Positions 51,763 through 60,850 of a stretch of DNA of 64,000 bases are shown here, one piece after another. This stretch comes from DASYPQ01 sp036006425 (lineage in GTDB: Bacteria; Planctomycetota; UBA1135; GCA-002686595). The stretch spans positions 1 through 64,000 of the forward strand of contig DASYPQ010000011.1 of assembly GCA_036006425.1 (NCBI GenBank). Reading direction: 5' to 3'. A program made the position numbers and the translations under genes. The notes under the pieces are model-generated. The model saw nothing but the letters and a program-made list of their open reading frames with translations. It did no database searches and had not been told where the DNA came from. How positions within the stretch are numbered: position 1 is the first letter of the stretch; each line of letters opens with the position of its first letter.

Positions 51763-51781
51763 GCGGCGGCGGGGCCGCCGC
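51763..51781 (-). terminator. GC hairpin between the FIST gene and the adhesin-like gene
   Basis: GCGGCGGC (51763-51770) and GCCGCCGC (51774-51781) form an 8-bp stem with a 3-base loop. There is no T-tract, so it may be an attenuator or simply GC-rich spacer. Confidence 0.3.
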
Positions 51782-51805
51782 TGCGCCCGCGTGCGAGCGC
51801 TATTT

Positions 51806-52999
51806 CTAACCCCGCTGCCGGAAAACCGCGACGCTGGCCGTGAACCCGTGGAGGAAGTTGCGGCCTCCGACCGGACCGATCTCGCCCATCGCGAAGAACC
51901 CCGACGCAGGGATCTGCGACGGAAACGCGGCCTGGATGCAGCCGATGTCGTGATCGGGCCTCGGGAACATCCGCGTTCCGCGGCCATTGCAGGAGAAGAC
52001 GAGCGCACCCCGCGGGCTCGTGTCCGGCGTCGTCGTGCCGGCGCGCTCGCGCATCAACGCCGCGAGGTCCTCTCCCGCCGACGCCGCGTCGCGGACGAGG
52101 AACTGGACCGTCTGCCCGAGCCGCAGGTTGCTCTCGCCGACCGCGATCGCTCCCGTCTTCGGCTCGATGCCCACGAGCATGCGGACGATGAAATCGCCGC
52201 GCGCGAACGTGCTCTTCGTCGGATCGACCGCGAGGCCGAGGAACGGCCGGCTCTGGAGGAGCGCGCGGTCGGGCTCCGGCACGCCTTGGAGCGTCTCCAT
52301 GAGAACCTGCACCGCGGTCTTGCCGCCGAGCTTCTGGATCAGGTTGTCCTTGCACGCCGTGACGACCCACGGCTTCCCGACGGGCCGACATCCCTGGCTG
52401 ACGATCGAGCGCACCTCGACGCTGCCTTCGACCACGAGACCGATCGCGCCGCTCTCGACGACGCCGTCGGCGGTGACGAGCAGGTTCTGACCCGGGCCGC
52501 TGCCTCCGCTCGCCATCCCCCCGACGATCGGAACACCGGGAAGGCCGCGGTTCACCGCCTCGAGGTACTCCGCGGCCGGGAACGTGAACGGATCGGCGAG
52601 GAGCAGGATGCTCGCGCGCGCGGGATCGACGACCTCGGGCAGCTTCGAGAAGCCAATCCGGTCCTCCGCCACCCTTTCCGCCTGGACGACGAAGGGGCGC
52701 AGCTCCGTGTCCGGCAGGACGCCGCAGAAGAGCGAGATCGCCGCCCCGCGCTCGACCTCCCGCGCCGCGCCGACGACGCCCTCGCCGGTGCATCCGAGGA
52801 CGACGCGCGCTCCCGTCTTGGCCGCGAGCCGGGGACCGAGCTGCTCGATCGCCGTGCCGTGGTCGTGCGAGACGAACACGACGGCGAGGTCGGGCTTCCG
52901 ACCCGCGAGGCCGGCTTGCACGCCGCGGACGACCTCCTCGATCGCGGCATCCGAGTCCGGCTGCGTGGAGAGGGAACTCGCGAAGGCGGGCGCGTCCAT
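51806..52999 (-). CDS. FIST-domain small-ligand-binding protein
   Basis: This 397-residue soluble protein has FIST-N and FIST-C architecture: 'LAVVFVSHDHGTAIEQLGPR' and 'VLGCTGEGVVG' near the N-terminus, 'VPIVGGMASGG' in the middle, and 'ALVFSCNGRGTRMFPRPDHD' with 'GFFAMGEIGPVGGRNFLHGF' at the C-terminus, the last being the family hallmark. FIST domains are thought to sense small molecules such as amino acids. Here it is a stand-alone protein, not fused to a kinase or methyl-accepting domain. It is divergent from korA. The ATG at 52999 is used; an upstream start (53047) is in frame. Confidence 0.85.
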   Translation of the reverse strand: MDAPAFASSLSTQPDSDAAIEEVVRGVQAGLAGRKPDLAVVFVSHDHGTAIEQLGPRLAAKTGARVVLGCTGEGVVGAAREVERGAAISLFCGVLPDTELRPFVVQAERVAEDRIGFSKLPEVVDPARASILLLADPFTFPAAEYLEAVNRGLPGVPIVGGMASGGSGPGQNLLVTADGVVESGAIGLVVEGSVEVRSIVSQGCRPVGKPWVVTACKDNLIQKLGGKTAVQVLMETLQGVPEPDRALLQSRPFLGLAVDPTKSTFARGDFIVRMLVGIEPKTGAIAVGESNLRLGQTVQFLVRDAASAGEDLAALMRERAGTTTPDTSPRGALVFSCNGRGTRMFPRPDHDIGCIQAAFPSQIPASGFFAMGEIGPVGGRNFLHGFTASVAVFRQRG

Positions 53000-53041
53000 G
53001 GTGCGGGGGCCTGGAGAGAGTGTGATCGAAGCGGCCGCCCG

Positions 53042-53072
53042 TTGCACGGATCCGGCCGGGCTGGGCTATTCT
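53042..53072 (+). promoter_or_regulatory. Promoter of korAB
   Basis: TTGCAC (53042-53047) and TATTCT (53067-53072, preceded by GGGC) are 19 bases apart, slightly long. A start near 53079 gives a leader of about 60 bases before the korA ATG, which has GGAGA just upstream. Confidence 0.45.
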
Positions 53073-53137
53073 ATTCGCGGCCCTTCTTGGCGCCTCGGAG
53101 CGATCGCGCGATCCGCGACGAGGCCATTTGGAGAACG

Positions 53138-54997
53138 ATGAGCATTCCTCCGCAAGCCAGCGTCGAAGACCGTCAGCAGATGTTCGAGAGCGTCGTGATC
53201 CGCTTTGCCGGGGACTCCGGCGACGGGATGCAGATCACGGGCAACCAGTTCACGCAGACCTCGGCGCTGTTCGGCAACGACCTCGCGACGTTCCCGGACT
53301 TCCCCGCCGAGATCCGCGCGCCCGCGGGCACCCGGCCGGGCGTCTCGGGCTTCCAGATCCGCTTCGCGTCGACCGACATCCACACCCCGGGCGACGCGCC
53401 CGACGTCCTCGTCGCGATGAACCCGGCGGCTCTCGTGGTCAACATCCACGATCTGAAGCCCGGCGGGATCCTCATCGTGAACACCGGGCAGTTCAAGGAC
53501 GCCGATCTCGCCAAGGCGAAGATCGAGAAGAACCCGCTGACGGACGGTTCCCTCAGCGGCTACCGCGTCATCCAGATCGACATCAACAAGCGCGTCACCG
53601 AGGCGCTCGCGGGGTCGACGCTCTCGCCGAAGGAAGTCCAGCGCTGCAAGAACTTCTACACGCTCGGCTTGATGTACTGGCTCTACAACCGCTCGCTCGA
53701 GCCGACGCTGAAGTGGCTCGCGGACAAGTTCGCGAAGACGCCTGAGTTCGTCGAGGCGAACCAGAAGGCCTTGCGCGCCGGCTACAACGCCGGGGACATC
53801 CACGAGATGTTCCAGGGCCGGTACGAGGTGCCGAAGTGCGAGACGCTGCCGAAGGGCACGTACCGCAACATGATGGGCAACCAGGCGGTCGCGATGGGAC
53901 TCGTCGCGGGCGCCGAGCGCGCGGGACTGAAGCTCTTCTTCGGCTCCTACCCGATCACGCCGGCCTCCGGGATCCTCGAGCAGCTCGCCGCCTACAAGAA
54001 CTACGGCGTCCTGACGATGCAGGCCGAGGACGAGATCGCGGCCGTGTGCTCCGCGATCGGCGCCGCTTTCGCCGGACACCTCGGCGCGACCGCGACCTCC
54101 GGGCCGGGCGTCGCGCTGAAGCAGGAGGGCATCGGTCTCGCGATCGCGATCGAGCTCCCGCTCGTCATCGTCGACGTCCAGCGCGGAGGCCCGTCGACCG
54201 GACTGCCGACGAAGACCGAGCAGGCGGACCTGCTCCAGGTCGTCTTCGGCCGGAACAGCGAAGCCTGGCTCCCGGTCGTCGCCTGCGCGACGCCTTCCGA
54301 CGCATTCGACTGCGCGGTCGAAGCCTGCCGCATCGCCGTGCAGTTCATGACTCCGGTCGTCCTGCTGTCGGACGGCTACATCGCGAACGGCTCCGAGCCG
54401 TGGAAGCTGCCGGAGATCGACGATCTCCCGAGCTTCCCCGTCCAGTTCCGGACCGACCCGAAGGATTTCCTCCCGTACTCCCGCGACTCGCATCTCGCGC
54501 GTCCGTGGGTGAAGCCCGGCACTCCCGGGCTCGAGCACCGCATCGGCGGTCTCGAGAAGGAGCACCTCACGGGCAACATCAGCTACGACCCCGAGAACCA
54601 CGAGTTCATGGTCAAGCTGCGCGCGCAGAAGGTCATGGCGGTGCGCGACACGATCCCGACGCCGGAGGTCCACGGTGCGCAGAAGGGCAAGGTGCTCGTG
54701 CTCGGCTGGGGCTCGACCCAGGGCACGATCACGAGCGCGGTCGAGAAGCTGCACGCGGAAGGCGTGAACGTCGCGCGGATGCACCTGCGCCACGTCTGGC
54801 CGCTTCCGCACGGCCTCGACGAGATCTTCTCGCGGTACTCGACGATCCTCGTGCCCGAGATGAACCTCGGGCAGATGGTGCGCATCCTGCGCAGCGAGTA
54901 CCCGCACCAGAACTTCGTCAGCTATCCCAAGGTCCAGGGGCAGCCGTTCCAAGTGCACGAGATCAAGCAGCGCATCCTGACCCTGATGGAGAAGTAG
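53138..54997 (+). CDS. korA: 2-oxoacid:ferredoxin oxidoreductase, gamma-alpha fused subunit (KorA)
   Basis: Large subunit of a 2-oxoacid:acceptor oxidoreductase, probably acting on 2-oxoglutarate in a TCA-type pathway. The 619-residue protein begins with the gamma domain ('VIRFAGDSGDGMQITGNQF') and continues with the alpha domain ('GSYPITPASGILEQLA', 'GPGVALKQEGIGLAIAIELP'), a fusion common in KorA. Substrate choice (2-oxoglutarate or a branched-chain 2-oxoacid) cannot be fixed by eye; the leucine dehydrogenase and BCAT in the window make the latter possible. The korB start follows the stop after 2 bases. Confidence 0.92.
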   Translation: MSIPPQASVEDRQQMFESVVIRFAGDSGDGMQITGNQFTQTSALFGNDLATFPDFPAEIRAPAGTRPGVSGFQIRFASTDIHTPGDAPDVLVAMNPAALVVNIHDLKPGGILIVNTGQFKDADLAKAKIEKNPLTDGSLSGYRVIQIDINKRVTEALAGSTLSPKEVQRCKNFYTLGLMYWLYNRSLEPTLKWLADKFAKTPEFVEANQKALRAGYNAGDIHEMFQGRYEVPKCETLPKGTYRNMMGNQAVAMGLVAGAERAGLKLFFGSYPITPASGILEQLAAYKNYGVLTMQAEDEIAAVCSAIGAAFAGHLGATATSGPGVALKQEGIGLAIAIELPLVIVDVQRGGPSTGLPTKTEQADLLQVVFGRNSEAWLPVVACATPSDAFDCAVEACRIAVQFMTPVVLLSDGYIANGSEPWKLPEIDDLPSFPVQFRTDPKDFLPYSRDSHLARPWVKPGTPGLEHRIGGLEKEHLTGNISYDPENHEFMVKLRAQKVMAVRDTIPTPEVHGAQKGKVLVLGWGSTQGTITSAVEKLHAEGVNVARMHLRHVWPLPHGLDEIFSRYSTILVPEMNLGQMVRILRSEYPHQNFVSYPKVQGQPFQVHEIKQRILTLMEK

Positions 54998-54999
54998 AG

Positions 55000-56022
55000 A
55001 TGCAAGACACCACGACGAGCGCACCGAGCCCCGCCCCGCTGACGAAGAAGGACTTCAAGTCGGACCAGGAGGTCCGCTGGTGTCCCGGTTGCGGCGACTA
55101 CGCGATCCTCAACATGGTCCAGACGGTGATGGCCGGCCTCGGAATCGCGCGCCACGACATCGTGTTCGTCAGCGGGATCGGCTGCTCGTCGCGCTTCCCG
55201 TACTACATGAACACGTACGGCTTCCACACGATCCACGGCCGCGCGCCGGCGTTCGCGACGGGGATCAAGTCGGCGAACCCGAAGCTCTCCGTGTGGCTCG
55301 CGACCGGCGACGGCGACGGCCTCTCGATCGGAGGCAACCACCTCGCGCACATCCTGCGCCGCAACGTCGACATCAAGATCCTGCTGTTCAACAACCAGGT
55401 CTACGGCCTCACGAAGGGACAGTACTCCCCGACGTCGCCCGTCGGCCAGAAGACGAAGAGCTCGCCGCTCGGCGCGATCGACCGGCCGTTCAATCCGCTC
55501 GCGTTCGCGCTCGGATGCAACGCGACGTTCGTCGCGCGGACGATCGACACGCACCAGAAGCACATGCAGTCGATCCTCGAAGCGGCCGCGCAGCACAAGG
55601 GGACCGCGTTCGTCGAGATCTACCAGAACTGCAACATCTTCAACGACGGCGCGTTCGACGAGATCGTCAACCGCGACGTGCGCGACGACCGCACCGTCGA
55701 TCTGAAGCCGGGCAAGCCGCTCGTGTACGGCAAGAACCTCGAGAAGGGCATCAAGATCGACGCGATGGAGACGAAGATCGTGTCCGCCGCCGAGGCGACG
55801 ACCTGGAACGCCGCGACGAAGTCGGGCGCGCCGGCCTACGTCCTCGCCGAGATGGACCTCGAGAAGCCCGCGAAGCCCGTTCCGATCGGCATCTTCCGCG
55901 CGATCGAGGCGCCGAGCTACGACGAGGAGATCAACCGCCAGGTCGCCACGTCCGTGGCGAAGCGGGGCCCGGGCAAGCTGCGGGACCTGATCTTCTCGGG
56001 CGACATGTGGGAAGTGCGCTGA
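55000..56022 (+). CDS. korB: 2-oxoacid:ferredoxin oxidoreductase, beta subunit (KorB)
   Basis: This is the thiamine-diphosphate-binding subunit, 340 residues. It has 'WCPGCGDYAILN' (with two of the Cys that help hold an Fe-S cluster), 'GIGCSSRFPYYMNTYGFHT' and the ThDP-magnesium motif 'GDGDGLSIGGNHL'. It lacks a separate ferredoxin domain, as usual for KorB. It forms the catalytic complex with KorA, passing electrons to ferredoxin. A 6-bp hairpin follows the stop. Confidence 0.94.
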   Translation: MQDTTTSAPSPAPLTKKDFKSDQEVRWCPGCGDYAILNMVQTVMAGLGIARHDIVFVSGIGCSSRFPYYMNTYGFHTIHGRAPAFATGIKSANPKLSVWLATGDGDGLSIGGNHLAHILRRNVDIKILLFNNQVYGLTKGQYSPTSPVGQKTKSSPLGAIDRPFNPLAFALGCNATFVARTIDTHQKHMQSILEAAAQHKGTAFVEIYQNCNIFNDGAFDEIVNRDVRDDRTVDLKPGKPLVYGKNLEKGIKIDAMETKIVSAAEATTWNAATKSGAPAYVLAEMDLEKPAKPVPIGIFRAIEAPSYDEEINRQVATSVAKRGPGKLRDLIFSGDMWEVR

Positions 56023-56026
56023 GCCT

Positions 56027-56042
56027 CGCCGCGCTAGCGGCG
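56027..56042 (+). terminator. Short GC hairpin after korB
   Basis: CGCCGC (56027-56032) and GCGGCG (56037-56042) enclose GCTA, five bases after the stop. Outer CCTCG/CGAGG could extend the stem with a bulge. There is no T-tract, so termination would be weak. Confidence 0.35.
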
Positions 56043-56106
56043 GTCGAGGAAGCCGCCAACCGGCCGCCCGGACCCGCGTAGACCCTCCGCGAGGGGAGCT
56101 CGCAGG

Positions 56107-57510
56107 ATGAACCGGAACGGCTGGATCCTCGTGTGCGCGGGCCTCCTGCTCGCGGGGCTCTCGGTCGCGTGGTCGTCGATCTCCGGCGTCGAAGCCGCCG
56201 GAAGCACGCCCGGGCCCATCCACGTCGACGCGCCGGAGGAGGAGCCGCTGGCGCTGTCCCCGCTCCTCGAGCCCGTCGCGGAGGAGCCCGAGACGAGCCG
56301 CGCACCGGCGGAAGCTCGCGTCGAGACCCCGGTCGACACGGGTCACCCCGTGCTCGTCTCGGGAACCGTCGTCGACGACCGCAAGGTCCCCGTCGGAGGC
56401 GCGAACGTGTTCGTCTGGGACGCCGATGCGCAGACACGGCGGCACGCGACCATGGCCGTCGCCGACGGCTCGGGTCGCTTCGAGCTCCGTGAATCGCGCG
56501 CGGCGCTGCACCTGATCGCCGGCGCCTCGAAACCCGGGTACCTCGACGCCAAACCGGTACCGTTCGACCGCGGCGCGCAGGGCATCGAGCTCGTCCTCGA
56601 GCGCGGAGGTGTCATCGCGGGAAGGGTGCTCGTCGACCCCGGAATCCCGGTCGAATCCGTCCGCCTGCACCTCGAGAGCTCGACCGAGGGCAGATATCGT
56701 CTCGCTTCGCGCGGCACGGGCGACGCATCGGAGGACGACGAGCCCGGTGTGCGGAAGCCCGCGAAGGACGGCGCGTTCGCCTTCGAAGGCGTGCCCGCGA
56801 AGGATGCACGGCTCGTCGTCACGATCGTCGACGATGCGTCGCCCCTGCTCGAGATCCGCGCAATCCAGGTGCGCGAAGTCGGCGAGCCCACCGATCCCCG
56901 AATCGATCCCGTGGACCTGCGAGGAATGCTCGAGCTCGTGACAATCGAGGTGCAGGACGATCAGGGGAAAAGCTGTTCCAACGCGATGGCGGTGCTCGGC
57001 GATCCGTCCGGAGCCCGCGAGGCGCGCGGAAGACTGACGCAGGAGGGACGCGCCACGTTCGTCACCACCGCGGGGCCGCACGACGTCGAAGTCGAGCTCG
57101 CGGGCTGGCGGCGCGCGCACCTCGCGTCCGTCCACGGAAATCAGGTCGTGCAACTGAAGAGAGGGTTCCCGGTGCGCGTGGTGCTCGGCCGCGGGGCAGC
57201 GCTTCCCCCGGAGCCCAGTCGACTCTTCGTCGGGCTGCTCGTCGACGTGGAGCACCCACGCTCGGTGCTCGACGGCACGGCCGCGTTCGGCGAACAGCGC
57301 GAAGCCGCGTTCCTCGTATCCACGCCCGGACCGCACGAAGTCGCGTGGTACGTCGAGAGCGGCACGACGCGCTACTTCCTCGTCGGCACTCCGCGCCGCA
57401 CCGTGCGCATCGCCGACCAGGACGCGGAGCAGGTGATCCGGCTCGACTTCGATCCGGAGATCCGGAGCGCGTGGGAGAGCGTGCTCACGCGCGTCGCGAG
57501 CGCGAAATAG
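56107..57510 (+). CDS. Exported protein with carboxypeptidase-regulatory-like domains
   Basis: A 467-residue protein with an N-terminal hydrophobic segment ('LVCAGLLLAGLSVAWSSISG'), a Glu/Pro-rich linker and beta-sandwich modules. The first (about 80-165) has the carboxypeptidase-regulatory pattern 'LVSGTVVDDRKVPVGGANVF' and 'FELRESRAALHLIAG'. A second similar block starts near 'GGVIAGRVLVDPGIPVESVR', and a third near 240. There is no catalytic domain. It is anchored or secreted, and perhaps binds carbohydrate or protein at the surface. It stands alone after korB. Confidence 0.7.
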   Translation: MNRNGWILVCAGLLLAGLSVAWSSISGVEAAGSTPGPIHVDAPEEEPLALSPLLEPVAEEPETSRAPAEARVETPVDTGHPVLVSGTVVDDRKVPVGGANVFVWDADAQTRRHATMAVADGSGRFELRESRAALHLIAGASKPGYLDAKPVPFDRGAQGIELVLERGGVIAGRVLVDPGIPVESVRLHLESSTEGRYRLASRGTGDASEDDEPGVRKPAKDGAFAFEGVPAKDARLVVTIVDDASPLLEIRAIQVREVGEPTDPRIDPVDLRGMLELVTIEVQDDQGKSCSNAMAVLGDPSGAREARGRLTQEGRATFVTTAGPHDVEVELAGWRRAHLASVHGNQVVQLKRGFPVRVVLGRGAALPPEPSRLFVGLLVDVEHPRSVLDGTAAFGEQREAAFLVSTPGPHEVAWYVESGTTRYFLVGTPRRTVRIADQDAEQVIRLDFDPEIRSAWESVLTRVASAK

Positions 57511-57516
57511 GCGCGG

Positions 57517-57792
57517 TCAGGCGAGCTTCGGAACGTCCCCGAGCTTGCGCCAGCGGACGACGTCGCCCGCGGCGAAGGAGAAGTCCCGGTGCTTCACGTC
57601 GACTCCGTACGTGGCGCTCTCGCGGATGTAGCCTTCGACGTCCGCGCCCTGCGGCGGATCGTAGACGTCGCAGTCGTGCATCAGGACCTCGAAGCCGTTG
57701 CTGCTGTCGAAACGACCGATGATCACCCGCCCCGGACGGGTCTCGATCACCAGGTTCTGGCCGTGCGGCGCTGCGTGGATCGGCTGGCTCAA
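57517..57792 (-). CDS. Small hypothetical beta-rich protein
   Basis: About 91 residues, soluble, with strands such as 'NLVIETRPGRVIIGRFDSSN' and 'ATYGVDVKHRDFSFAAGDVV'. No ATG exists near the N-terminus. The TTG at 57792 is preferred because TACGAT (57803-57808 on the minus strand) lies just upstream as a -10 element; a TTG at 57831 would add 13 residues. It is divergent from the aminotransferase gene and converges on the carboxypeptidase-regulatory gene. I do not recognise the family. Confidence 0.55.
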   Translation of the reverse strand: MSQPIHAAPHGQNLVIETRPGRVIIGRFDSSNGFEVLMHDCDVYDPPQGADVEGYIRESATYGVDVKHRDFSFAAGDVVRWRKLGDVPKLA

Positions 57793-57867
57793 CGTGCGTG
57801 AATCGTAGCTGGATACGGCCGCCGCAGGCAATCCCGGACGCGATGCCCACGCGGGCGGGCGGCCCGG

Positions 57868-57873
57868 TATTCT
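57868..57873 (+). promoter_or_regulatory. -10 element (GGTATTCT) of the aminotransferase gene
   Basis: TATTCT ends 11 bases before the ATG at 57885, so the mRNA leader would be only a few bases, with no Shine-Dalgarno. This near-leaderless layout recurs before the HD-domain gene. Confidence 0.45.
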
Positions 57874-57884
57874 CCCTCCATCCC

Positions 57885-58805
57885 ATGAAGCTCATCCCGG
57901 CCGCCCACATCTGGATGAACGGAGAGTTCGTCCCCTGGGATCAGGCGCAGGTCCACGTCCTGACCCACGGGCTCCACTACGGATCGAGCGTTTTCGAAGG
58001 CATCCGCGCGTACCGGACGGCGCGAGGCACGGCGGTGCTCGCGCTCGACGCGCACGTCACGCGTTTCTTCCACTCGTGCAAGATCGTCAACCTGCCGCTG
58101 CGCTTCGACGCGGACGAGATCCGCAGTGCGATCCTCGAGACGGTGAAGAGGAATCGCCACGAGCACTGCTACATCCGTCCGCTCGCCTGGCGCGGGTACG
58201 GTGCGATGGGCGTCTTCCCCGACGACTGCCCTGTCGAAGTCGCCATCGCGACGTTTCCGTGGCAGGGTCATTGGGGACCGGACGCGCGCGAGAAGGGGAT
58301 CGACACGGGCGTGTCGAGCTGGCGCCGCATGGCCCCCGACACGCTTCCGGCTCTCGCGAAGGTGGCGGGCAACTACGTGAACTCGCAGCTCGTCGTCGCC
58401 GAAGCGCGCGCGCACGGATACCACGACGGGCTCGTCCTGGACGTCGAGGGCTACGTCAGCGAAGGCAGCGGACAGAACCTCTTCCTCGTCCACGGCGGCA
58501 AGCTCCACACGCCGCCGATCGGCGCGTCGATCCTCGCGGGCGTCACGCGCGCGCTCACGATCCAGATGGCGGCGGATCTCGGCGTGCCCGTCGTCCAGAT
58601 GCGGATCCCGCGCGAGATGCTGTACACGGCCGAGGAAGTGTTCCTGACCGGAACGGCCTCGGAGATCATGCCCGTGAAGAGCGTCGACCGGAAACCGGTC
58701 GGATTGGGCGCCCGCGGACCGATCACGCAGAGCCTCCAGGAGCGCTTCTTCGGCGTCCTGAGCGGCGAGCTCGCCGACACGCACGGCTGGCTCACGCCTG
58801 TGTAA
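57885..58805 (+). CDS. ilvE: Branched-chain amino-acid aminotransferase (class IV PLP enzyme)
   Basis: This enzyme interconverts Leu, Ile and Val with their 2-oxoacids. The 306-residue protein has 'HVLTHGLHYGSSVFEGIRAY', the catalytic Lys159 in 'LAKVAGNYVNS', the C-terminal 'SEGSGQNLFLV' and 'FLTGTASEIMPV', all typical of IlvE. D-amino-acid transaminase and ADC lyase of the same fold lack this combination. There is no ilv or leu gene adjacent. Confidence 0.92.
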   Translation: MKLIPAAHIWMNGEFVPWDQAQVHVLTHGLHYGSSVFEGIRAYRTARGTAVLALDAHVTRFFHSCKIVNLPLRFDADEIRSAILETVKRNRHEHCYIRPLAWRGYGAMGVFPDDCPVEVAIATFPWQGHWGPDAREKGIDTGVSSWRRMAPDTLPALAKVAGNYVNSQLVVAEARAHGYHDGLVLDVEGYVSEGSGQNLFLVHGGKLHTPPIGASILAGVTRALTIQMAADLGVPVVQMRIPREMLYTAEEVFLTGTASEIMPVKSVDRKPVGLGARGPITQSLQERFFGVLSGELADTHGWLTPV

Positions 58806-58973
58806 CGAGCGCGACGCGCGCGTCACGGTCGCGGAACGCCGCGGTCGGGTTCGATCAGCTTTCCGGCTCGCCGGTGCCGATGAAGAGCTCTGTGACGGCC
58901 GTCGCGGGCCAGGCAGCGCGTCGTGTGGACCGCCGCTTGCTCCGGCGCGCCGCCGCAAACGCCGGAGGCCACC

Positions 58974-60824
58974 ATGTTCCACGCCCGCATCGCCCTCTTC
59001 AGCCTGCTCCTCCTCCCGGCGTCCGCGAGCGCGTTCCAGGGTCCACCGTACGACGGCGGCGGCCACGGCCAAGGCTCCTCGGGAGGCGGCGGCGGCGGGT
59101 CCCAGGGCGGCTCGCACGGGAAGTACGGCGGTCCGGGCGACACGATCCCGGCCGACAAGGCCGCCGGTCGCGAAGGCACGCCGGGCGCGTCGCAGCCCTC
59201 GAGCAGTCCGCACGCGAACCCGGCGCCTGTCGCGAGCACGCCTTCGAGCCAGCCCGGCATGCCGACTCCGGTCGCGCTGACGACCGAGAGCGACGACGGT
59301 TGGTGGCTGTGGTGGGAGTACAACAAGATGGAGTTCCTGCGGCCGAATCGACTCGGTCTCTGGGGCTTCCCGGCGACCGGCGCGGACGCCGAGAGCGAGC
59401 TCAAGGCGCGCAGCGGCGTCGCTCGTCACACGCTGGAGCCCGTGCTCGTCGCCGCGCTCTCCGATCCCGATGCGACGATCCGCTCGGCGGCCGCGATCGC
59501 GCTCGCGCGGATCGTCGGCGGAGACGCGGTCGAGCCTCTCCTGCATCTCCTCGGCGATCCGAGCCTGGAAGTGCGCGAGCGCGCGGTCCTCGCGCTCGGC
59601 GCCAGCGGATCCGCGCGCGCCGTGCTCCCGCTGCTCGCGATCGCGCGCGACGGAACGCCCGTCCAGGGGTCCAACGAACGCGTCTCTCCGTACGCGTCCT
59701 CGCTCGGGATCGTCGCTCTCGCTCTCGGGCGCCGCGCTGGTTTCGACCCGCGCATCGACGCGGAAGTCGCCGCGATCGTCCGCGCCCACACCGGCCCCGA
59801 TCGCGAAGCGGTCGGCGCCGCGGCGTTGATCTATCAGTGCCTCGCGCCTTGCCCGGAGATCTCGAAGCTCGCGCTCGAGATGGTGGACGACACGAAGCTC
59901 TCGCCCGCCGCGCGTTGCCGGGCAGTCGAGAGCCTGAGCCACTCGAGCGACAGCGGCGCTCCCGCGCGCCTGATCAAGCTCCTCTCCGGCCCGCGGCTCG
60001 ACTTGCGCAGGTCGGCCGCGCTCGCCCTCGGGTCCTCGCGCGATTCGGAAGCCTTGGCCGCGCTCGAAGCCGCCTTCGCGCTCGAGTCGGAAGCGCTGAC
60101 GCGCGGGTTCATCCTGATCTCGATCGGCCGCCAGGGCGGGGAGAAGGCGCGCGATTTCCTCGTGCACGTGGCGAAGGACGAGGAGAGCGGCATGCGCAAG
60201 TGGTCCGCGCTCGCCCTCGGCATCCTGGCGCGCTCCGGGAAGGACGCCGAAGCCGCGCGCGCGATCCGCGAGACGGCCTTGCGCGAGAAGAGCCGCGAAT
60301 CCGTCGCCGCGTACTGGATCGCGGCGGGTCTCGCGCGCGACGAAGGATCGCGTTCGGCGATCGCCGACGGCCTCTTGCACGGGGCGGATCCGCGCCAGCG
60401 CATGTACGCCGCGACCTCCCTCGCGCTCCTCGGCGGCGAAGCCTCGGAGGCGACTCTCCGGTCGCGCATCGAGGCCGACGACTCCGCGCTCGTGCGCGCG
60501 TCGATCGCGTCCGCGCTCGGGTACCTGGGTCGTCGCGAGGACGCCCCGGCGCTCGCCAACGCGATCCAGCGACTGCGCGAGCCCGGCCTGCAGGGCTTCA
60601 CCGCGACGGCGCTCTCCTTCCACGGATCCGTCGAGGCGTTTCTCACCCTGAGCGAGATGTGCCGCAGCACGACCGGCCCGACCGTGCGACGCGCGGCCGC
60701 GATCGAGGGGCTCGGGATGATGCTCGGGGACTCGCAGCCGCTCCTTTTCGCCGAAGTCTCGAAGCAGGCGAACTACACCGTGTTCCCCGAGTGGATGAAG
60801 GGTCTCTTCCAGGTGACCCTCTAG
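58974..60824 (+). CDS. Secreted HEAT-repeat protein
   Basis: The 616-residue protein has a signal peptide ('FSLLLLPASASAFQ') and a Gly/Ser-rich low-complexity segment (about residues 25-60). Many HEAT/PBS-lyase-like repeats follow from about 135 onward ('VLVAALSDPDATIRSAAAIA', 'PLLHLLGDPSLEVRERAVLA', 'ARLIKLLSGPRLDLRRSAAL'). There is no enzyme domain. It is probably a protein-binding scaffold outside the cytoplasm; the ligand is unknown. The ATG at 58974 begins the signal peptide; a longer in-frame start (58923) is less likely. Confidence 0.78.
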   Translation: MFHARIALFSLLLLPASASAFQGPPYDGGGHGQGSSGGGGGGSQGGSHGKYGGPGDTIPADKAAGREGTPGASQPSSSPHANPAPVASTPSSQPGMPTPVALTTESDDGWWLWWEYNKMEFLRPNRLGLWGFPATGADAESELKARSGVARHTLEPVLVAALSDPDATIRSAAAIALARIVGGDAVEPLLHLLGDPSLEVRERAVLALGASGSARAVLPLLAIARDGTPVQGSNERVSPYASSLGIVALALGRRAGFDPRIDAEVAAIVRAHTGPDREAVGAAALIYQCLAPCPEISKLALEMVDDTKLSPAARCRAVESLSHSSDSGAPARLIKLLSGPRLDLRRSAALALGSSRDSEALAALEAAFALESEALTRGFILISIGRQGGEKARDFLVHVAKDEESGMRKWSALALGILARSGKDAEAARAIRETALREKSRESVAAYWIAAGLARDEGSRSAIADGLLHGADPRQRMYAATSLALLGGEASEATLRSRIEADDSALVRASIASALGYLGRREDAPALANAIQRLREPGLQGFTATALSFHGSVEAFLTLSEMCRSTTGPTVRRAAAIEGLGMMLGDSQPLLFAEVSKQANYTVFPEWMKGLFQVTL

Positions 60825-60836
60825 ACGCGGGCCCTG

Positions 60837-60842
60837 TATCCT
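60837..60842 (+). promoter_or_regulatory. -10 element (TGTATCCT) of the HD-domain gene
   Basis: TATCCT ends 8 bases before the ATG at 60851, placing the likely transcription start within a few bases of the start codon. Confidence 0.45.
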
Positions 60843-60850
60843 GGCGGGCG

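Noticed and set aside
58813..58824. Perfect 12-bp palindrome GACGCGCGCGTC after ilvE
   Set aside because: It has no loop and no T-tract, and CG-rich palindromes of this length are expected by chance at this base composition.
57789..60623. 944-codon minus-strand frame opposite ilvE and the HEAT-repeat gene
   Set aside because: Same GC-driven shadow effect; composition is unlike a protein and the plus-strand genes are well supported.
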